From contig CAMTBF010000096.1 of the NCBI GenBank assembly GCA_947068385.1, positions 1-9,887 of the forward strand: a stretch of DNA of 9,887 nt, in the 5' to 3' direction. The position numbers were made by a program, and so were the translations under genes. How positions within the stretch are numbered: position 1 is the first letter of the stretch; each line of letters begins with the position of its first letter. The notes under the pieces were generated by a model. The model was not told the DNA's origin. It worked only from the letters and a program-made list of their open reading frames with translations, and made no database searches. The stretch comes from an uncultured Lachnospiraceae bacterium. GTDB taxonomy: Bacteria; Bacillota; Clostridia; Lachnospirales; Lachnospiraceae. Shown piece by piece: positions 5,817 through 9,887 of the stretch.

Positions 5817-8255
5817 CTATCCGGCGACAGCCTTCTTTTTCCCGGCTCTCTTCTTCTCCGCCGCGCTCTTCTTCCCTGAGGCGCTCTTCTTCTCCGCGAT
5901 CCCCTTCTTCCCCGGGGCGCTCTTCTTCTCCGCGGCGACCCTCTTATCCGCGCTGTCCCCGGCGCGGGAGGCCGTCTTTTTCTTCGGCGACGCCTTGTCC
6001 GCCTTCTCCTCCTTCTCCTTCGCCAGCTCCTGGGCCGTGAAGGGGATGTACTTCAGGATGCTCAAGGAGAGGGGCGCCGTCTTCACCGTGACGGAATAGG
6101 GCCTGTCGTCCCATTCCACTTCCTTCGACCGCTTCACCCTGCCGTTCACGATCCCTGAGCCGCCGTATTTCTCGCTGTCGGAATTGAATATCTCCTTGTA
6201 CTTTCCATGGAAGGGCACGCCGATGGTGAGCTCCTTCTCGATTCCCGAGAAATTGGCAGCGACCACCAGGATCTCGTCCTTTCTTGCGCCCTTGCGCAGG
6301 AAGGTCACGAAGCACTCCTCCCAGGAGATATGGTTCACCCACTCAAAGCCCTCCGGCGCGTCGTCCAGCGCGTGCAGCTCCGGGCTGTTGCGGTAGAGGT
6401 GGTTCAGGTCCTTTACCAGCTCCGAGATCCCCTGATGCTCCGGCACCTGTGCAAGCTCCCATTCCACAGTCCTGGCCTCGTTCCACTCATCGAATTCGCC
6501 CAGGTCCTGCCCCATGAACAGCAGCTTCTTGCCCGGATGGGTCATCATATAGGAATAGGTAAGGCGGAGGTTGGCGAACTTCTGTTCCCGGCCTCCCGGC
6601 ATCTTCCCGATCAGAGAGGCCTTGCCGTGCACCACCTCGTCGTGGGAGAACACCAGCATGAACTTCTCGCTGTAGGCGTAGACCATGCTGAAGGTCAGCT
6701 CCCCGTGATGGTGGGCCCGGAAATAGGGGTCGTACCTGATGTAGCCCAGATAGTCGTTCATGAAGCCCATGTTCCACTTCAGGTCGAAGCCCAGGCCGTC
6801 CTCCTCCAGCGCCCCTGTGATCCTGGGGAAGGCGGTGCTCTCCTCGGCGATGCTCAGCACGCCCGGATTGCGCTTCTTCATGACGGAGTTCAGGTGCTTG
6901 ATCATCTCGATGGCCTCCAGGTTCTCCTTGCCGCCGTACATGTTGGCCACCCATTCGCCGTCCTTTTTCCCATAGTCCAGATAGAGCATGCTGGCCACCG
7001 CGTCCATGCGGATGCCGTCCGCGTGGAACTTCTCCACCCAGAACAGGGCGTTGGCGATCAGGTAATTGGAGACCTGGGGCCTGCCGTAGTTGTAGATCAA
7101 TGTGCCCCAGTGGGGATGGCTGCCCTGTCTGGGGTCGAAATGCTCATAGAGGCAGGTGCCGTCAAAATTGGACAGCCCGTAGGTGTCCCTGGGGAAATGG
7201 GCCGGAACCCAGTCCAGGATCACGCCGATGCCCGCCTTGTGGAGCTCGTTCACGAAATACATGAAATCCTCCGGGGAGCCGTACCTGGCCGTGGGCGCGT
7301 AGTAGCCGATTACCTGGTATCCCCAGGAGCCGTCCAGGGGATGCTCCATCACGGGCATCAGCTCTACATGGGTGTAGCCCATCTTCTTGACGTAGGGGAT
7401 AAGCTGCGCCGCGATTTCCCGGTAGTTGGCGTAGCCGCTGGAAGGCTCCTCCTTTCCGGCAGGGGCCACAAAGGAGCCCAGGTACATCTCATACACGCTC
7501 ACCGGCGCGTTCCCGGTCTGGAACCCGGCCCTAGCCTTCAGGAACTCCCCGTCCTCCCAGACGAAGCTGTCCAGATCCGCCACCACAGAGGCCGTCTCCG
7601 GCCGCAGCTGGGCCGCGTTGCCGTAGGGGTCTGCCTTCAGATAGGTCATCCCGCCCTTCACCTTCAGCTCGAATTTATAATTGTCCCCAGCCTTTGCGTC
7701 CGGCAGGAAGATCTCGAAGATGCCCGAGTCCCCCAGCCGTCTCATCTGATGGACCCTTCCGTCCCAGCCGTTGAAGTCCCCCACCACGCTGGCCCGCATG
7801 ACGTTCGGGGCCCACACGGCGAAGTACACGCCCCGGATGCCGTCGATGGTCATGGGATGGGCCCCCAGCTTTTCATAGATGGTATAATGGATGCCGCTTT
7901 GGAACTTGTCCATATCGCTCTCTGTAATCTGGGGCGCGAAGCGGTATGCCTCGCCGCGGACGCCCTCGCTGCCGTCCTTCCCTTTCACCACGTAATGATA
8001 CGCGGGGACCTCGCTCTCTTTCTGGGGCAGCAGCGCGGCAAAAAAGCCGTCCTCGTCCGCCAGCTCCAGCTCCACCCGCTGGCCGGTTCCTTCGAACACG
8101 ATCTCCGCCTGCTCCGCTCCCGGGAAATATGCCTGCACCAGGGTCTGTTTCCCGGATTTATGGGGGCCCAGCAGTTCATGGGGATTGTCGCACTCCGAGT
8201 AGATGATCTCCTCGATCTTCGGCCAGTTCATCAGCTGATAAAGTTTGTTCGTCAT
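5817..8255 (-). CDS. glgB: 1,4-alpha-glucan (glycogen) branching enzyme GlgB with basic C-terminal tail
   Basis: Cytoplasmic GH13 enzyme that cuts an alpha-1,4-glucan chain and re-attaches it by an alpha-1,6 bond, making branches in glycogen. In its 812 residues: an N-terminal beta-domain about 15-110; a CBM48 domain about 137-230 (YFAVWAPN, VVGDFNGWDG); a catalytic barrel from about 250, with the branching-enzyme signature EHPLDGSWGYQ (304-314). Conserved regions are intact: DWVPAHFP (348-355); DGIRMDAVASM with nucleophile Asp418; SIAEESTAFP with acid/base Glu471; FSHDEVVHGK with Asp539. A C-terminal beta-domain spans about 640-738. Residues 743-812 are an extra tail of Lys (21 of 70), Ala, Ser, Gly and Glu with ~12-residue repeats, absent from typical GlgB. 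The ATG at 8255 has AAGGA 10 nt upstream. It follows the DUF1015 gene by 91 nt, with no clear promoter or terminator in the gap. No glgC, glgA or glgP gene is seen nearby. Confidence 0.98.
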   Translation of the reverse strand: MTNKLYQLMNWPKIEEIIYSECDNPHELLGPHKSGKQTLVQAYFPGAEQAEIVFEGTGQRVELELADEDGFFAALLPQKESEVPAYHYVVKGKDGSEGVRGEAYRFAPQITESDMDKFQSGIHYTIYEKLGAHPMTIDGIRGVYFAVWAPNVMRASVVGDFNGWDGRVHQMRRLGDSGIFEIFLPDAKAGDNYKFELKVKGGMTYLKADPYGNAAQLRPETASVVADLDSFVWEDGEFLKARAGFQTGNAPVSVYEMYLGSFVAPAGKEEPSSGYANYREIAAQLIPYVKKMGYTHVELMPVMEHPLDGSWGYQVIGYYAPTARYGSPEDFMYFVNELHKAGIGVILDWVPAHFPRDTYGLSNFDGTCLYEHFDPRQGSHPHWGTLIYNYGRPQVSNYLIANALFWVEKFHADGIRMDAVASMLYLDYGKKDGEWVANMYGGKENLEAIEMIKHLNSVMKKRNPGVLSIAEESTAFPRITGALEEDGLGFDLKWNMGFMNDYLGYIRYDPYFRAHHHGELTFSMVYAYSEKFMLVFSHDEVVHGKASLIGKMPGGREQKFANLRLTYSYMMTHPGKKLLFMGQDLGEFDEWNEARTVEWELAQVPEHQGISELVKDLNHLYRNSPELHALDDAPEGFEWVNHISWEECFVTFLRKGARKDEILVVAANFSGIEKELTIGVPFHGKYKEIFNSDSEKYGGSGIVNGRVKRSKEVEWDDRPYSVTVKTAPLSLSILKYIPFTAQELAKEKEEKADKASPKKKTASRAGDSADKRVAAEKKSAPGKKGIAEKKSASGKKSAAEKKRAGKKKAVAG
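5838..5933 (-). repeat. 36-bp tandem repeats coding the GlgB tail
   Basis: Two full and one partial copy of a 36-bp unit (5933-5898, 5897-5862, 5861-5838) encode AEKKSAPGKKGI, AEKKSASGKKSA and AEKKRAGK. The top strand appears as repeated CTCTTCTTCTCCGC blocks. The unit is a multiple of three, so gain or loss of copies keeps the frame. The copies differ slightly at DNA level, so this is not a fresh duplication. Confidence 0.85.
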
Positions 8256-8346
8256 GCCGTCTGTTTCCTTTCTTTAGATGCCTTTTCTTGATATCGTTTC
8301 CGTATTCGTACCGTTCCCGGTCTCCTGCTCTGTCCGGCGAAACGCT

Positions 8347-9729
8347 TCATCCCTCCAGGCTGTGCAGGAACAGCCCGCTGCGCAGCTTTGGCTCGAACCA
8401 GGTGGACTTGGGCGGCATCAGCCTCCCCGCGTCCGCCACCGCGAACAGCTCCTGCATGGATGTGGGGTACAGGGAGAACGCTACCGCCATATCCGTCCCG
8501 CTCTCCTGTCCCGCGGACAAGGCCTCTCCCCCGGAGCCTTTCTCCGAAGTCAGCTGCCGCTGCTCCTGCACCCTGCGCTCCAGCTCCTTCAATCCACGGA
8601 TGCCGCCCACGAAGTCGATGCGCTTGTCCGTCTTCGGGTCAAGGATGCCGAGGACAGGGCCCAGCAGATGGTCCTGGAGCAGGGAGACGTCCAGTCCGTC
8701 CACGGCATCCTCGGATAGAATATGAGGCCTGGCCGTCAGGCGGTACCATGCGCCGTCCAGGTACATGCCATACTGCCCCTTCCTTTTGGGACGGTAGGGT
8801 GCCTCCGGCGCTTCCTCCACCTGGAAGCCCTCGGAAATCTTCTCCAGGAAGCCCTCCTTCGTATAACCGTTCAAGTCGAATACTATGCGATTGTAATCCA
8901 GGATGTGCAGCTCCTCGTCCGGGAACAGCACCGAGAGGAAATAGTTGAATTCCTCCTCCCCGGTGTAGCCCGGATGGGCCTGCCGCCGCATGAGCCCCAC
9001 CTTCACGGCGGAGGCGCAGCGGTGATGGCCGTCCGCGATGTATATGGCATCCATCCGGGCGAACCGCTGCCGGATGCCCTGGAGCGCATTGCCCGCTTCC
9101 GTCTCGTCTTCCTCCATGGGATGCTCTTCTCCCATGGGATTTCCCTCTCCCATGGGATGCCCCTCTCCCATTATGGTCCAGACCCGGTGCCCGATGCCAT
9201 CCTCGGAGACGAAGCTGCAGGCCGGGGGATTTTTCTTCACTGCCTCGATGATCTCCCGAAGCACCGCGTCCGAGCGGTATGCCAGGAAGATAGGCCCTGT
9301 CTGCATGTCGCACACGTCCACATGGCGGATTCTGTCCTGTTCCTTGTCCGCCCGGGTGTTCTCATGCTTTTTGATGACGCCTGCGCTGTAGTCGTCGATG
9401 GAAGCGCAGGCCACGATGCCGGTCTGGCTCCTGCCGTCCATGGTCAGCTCGTAGAGATAGTAGCAGGGCTTGTCCTCCCTGACGAATTTCCCCTGGGCGA
9501 TCCAGTCCCCCAGCAGAGCTGCCGCCCTTTCGTACACCTGCGGCGCATAGGTGTCCACCTCCGGGCCGAAGCCCGTCTCCGCCCGGTCTATGGCGAGGAA
9601 GGAGTCGGGGTTTTTCCTTACCTCTTCCGTGGCCTCCTGCCTGTTGTACACGTCATAGGGCAATGCGGCAATCCTGCCCTCCATGCCCGGCGCCGGGCGG
9701 TATGCGGAAAATGGTCTGATGTCTGCCAT
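8347..9729 (-). CDS. DUF1015 family protein
   Basis: 460-residue soluble protein of the DUF1015 family (Pfam PF06245), with no signal peptide or membrane segment. Family hallmarks seen: N-terminal RPFSAYRP and LPYDVYN (about 5-29), KHENT (121-125), IADGHHRCASA (231-241), NYFLSVLFPDEEL (262-274), DFVGG (372-376) and C-terminal MPPKSTWFEPKL (438-449). The DGHHR block resembles the conserved motif of ParB/Srx-fold proteins, a fold that includes free serine kinases (SerK); I recall serine-kinase activity being proposed for DUF1015 itself but cannot confirm it. In other clostridia the family is often near serine biosynthesis genes; here only glgB follows. A three-copy repeat (residues 187-204) is inserted before the DGHHR block. 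The ATG at 9729 has GAGGA 8 nt upstream, and a strong promoter lies at 9839-9867, so it is probably the first gene of the transcript. Confidence 0.93.
   Translation of the reverse strand: MADIRPFSAYRPAPGMEGRIAALPYDVYNRQEATEEVRKNPDSFLAIDRAETGFGPEVDTYAPQVYERAAALLGDWIAQGKFVREDKPCYYLYELTMDGRSQTGIVACASIDDYSAGVIKKHENTRADKEQDRIRHVDVCDMQTGPIFLAYRSDAVLREIIEAVKKNPPACSFVSEDGIGHRVWTIMGEGHPMGEGNPMGEEHPMEEDETEAGNALQGIRQRFARMDAIYIADGHHRCASAVKVGLMRRQAHPGYTGEEEFNYFLSVLFPDEELHILDYNRIVFDLNGYTKEGFLEKISEGFQVEEAPEAPYRPKRKGQYGMYLDGAWYRLTARPHILSEDAVDGLDVSLLQDHLLGPVLGILDPKTDKRIDFVGGIRGLKELERRVQEQRQLTSEKGSGGEALSAGQESGTDMAVAFSLYPTSMQELFAVADAGRLMPPKSTWFEPKLRSGLFLHSLEG
9118..9171 (-). repeat. In-frame 18-bp triplicate repeat inside the DUF1015 gene
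   Basis: Three adjacent 18-bp units encode MGEGHP, MGEGNP and MGEEHP (residues 187-204), followed by a decayed MEEDE stretch. Each unit carries a CCCATGG core. The block lies in an acidic loop between HRVWTI and the RFARMDAIYIADGHHR region. Copy changes would keep the reading frame. Confidence 0.85.
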
Positions 9730-9813
9730 CGCTTAGTTCCTCTTTTCTTTCTTCTCTTTATCCTATTCTCTTTGTCTTATTCCAGCCTATGGTTCCGGCT
9801 ATGAGGCATGGAA

Positions 9814-9834
9814 TTCATCAACTCAGTTCATCAA
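9814..9834 (-). repeat. 8-bp direct repeat around the predicted transcription start
   Basis: TTGATGAA occurs twice on the minus strand (9834-9827 and 9821-9814), with a 13-bp period, just downstream of the predicted -10 box. Such a pair could be a regulator site, but nothing identifies a regulator and chance is possible. Confidence 0.35.
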
Positions 9835-9838
9835 TTAC

Positions 9839-9867
9839 ATTTTAACAAAAATATCTGTACTTAACAA
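9839..9867 (-). promoter_or_regulatory. Sigma-A-type promoter for the DUF1015-glgB-adaptor cluster
   Basis: On the minus strand a -35 box TTGTTA (9867-9862) and a -10 box TAAAAT (9844-9839) are separated by exactly 17 bp. The region is AT-rich in an otherwise GC-rich window. The predicted start is near 9832, giving a leader of about 100 nt before the ATG at 9729. The last ~50 nt of the leader are almost all purines and end in the GAGGA ribosome binding site. No riboswitch or attenuator structure is apparent in it. Confidence 0.7.
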
Positions 9868-9887
9868 GCATCTGGTGATAAACTATA

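Noticed and set aside
5817..5980. CTTCTT-rich repetitive plus-strand DNA resembling a low-complexity or array region.
   Set aside because: It is fully explained as the coding repeats of the GlgB Lys/Ala tail; there are no spacers, so it is not a CRISPR array.
6207..8291. A 694-codon open frame on the plus strand opposite glgB.
   Set aside because: It is an antisense shadow of an unmistakable, catalytically intact branching enzyme; its composition is not that of a real protein and no start signals fit.
8256..8346. Possible terminator or promoter between the DUF1015 gene and glgB.
   Set aside because: No GC-rich stem followed by a T-run and no convincing -35/-10 pair is visible in the 91 nt; only the glgB ribosome binding site is supported.

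Overview
The window is one end of an assembled Illumina contig. Its first 31 bases are sequencing adapter; the rest is high-GC bacterial DNA with short gaps, purine-rich Shine-Dalgarno sites and lipoprotein-type efflux adaptors. Together with a clostridial-looking GlgB and a DUF1015 protein, this points to a Gram-positive member of the Bacillota, class Clostridia, most likely a Lachnospiraceae-type gut bacterium. The family-level placement is inferred from protein style and not from a marker gene.

All six genes lie on the minus strand and read from the right edge to the left edge. Right to left they are: a sigma-A-type promoter with a ~100-nt leader (9730-9867); a DUF1015 protein (9729-8347); glycogen branching enzyme GlgB (8255-5817), with an unusual lysine/alanine-rich repetitive tail; three consecutive, mutually diverged HlyD/MacA-like adaptor lipoproteins (5800-4583, 4518-3421, 3434-2343); and an FtsX/MacB-type ABC permease (from 2331) cut off by the contig end after 767 residues. 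I see no convincing terminator or internal promoter. Gaps are 91, 16, 64, -14 (overlap) and 11 nt, so the whole set could be one transcript, although the 91-nt gap before glgB leaves room for a break.

The left half looks like an export or envelope-stress ABC system: three lipid-anchored extracellular adaptors feeding one large permease. The ATP-binding subunit is not in the window and probably lies past the truncated end. The right half is carbohydrate storage (alpha-1,6 branching of glycogen) plus a DUF1015 protein carrying a DGHHR motif. No obvious biochemical link joins the halves, but the 16-nt glgB-adaptor gap argues for co-transcription.

The most notable points are the triple-adaptor arrangement, the histone-H1-like GlgB tail built of ~12-residue repeats, an in-frame 18-bp triplicate repeat in the DUF1015 gene, and the adapter contamination that sets the left end. 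No RNA genes, CRISPR arrays, insertion sequences or attachment sites were recognised, and no gene-free stretch exceeds 300 bases.
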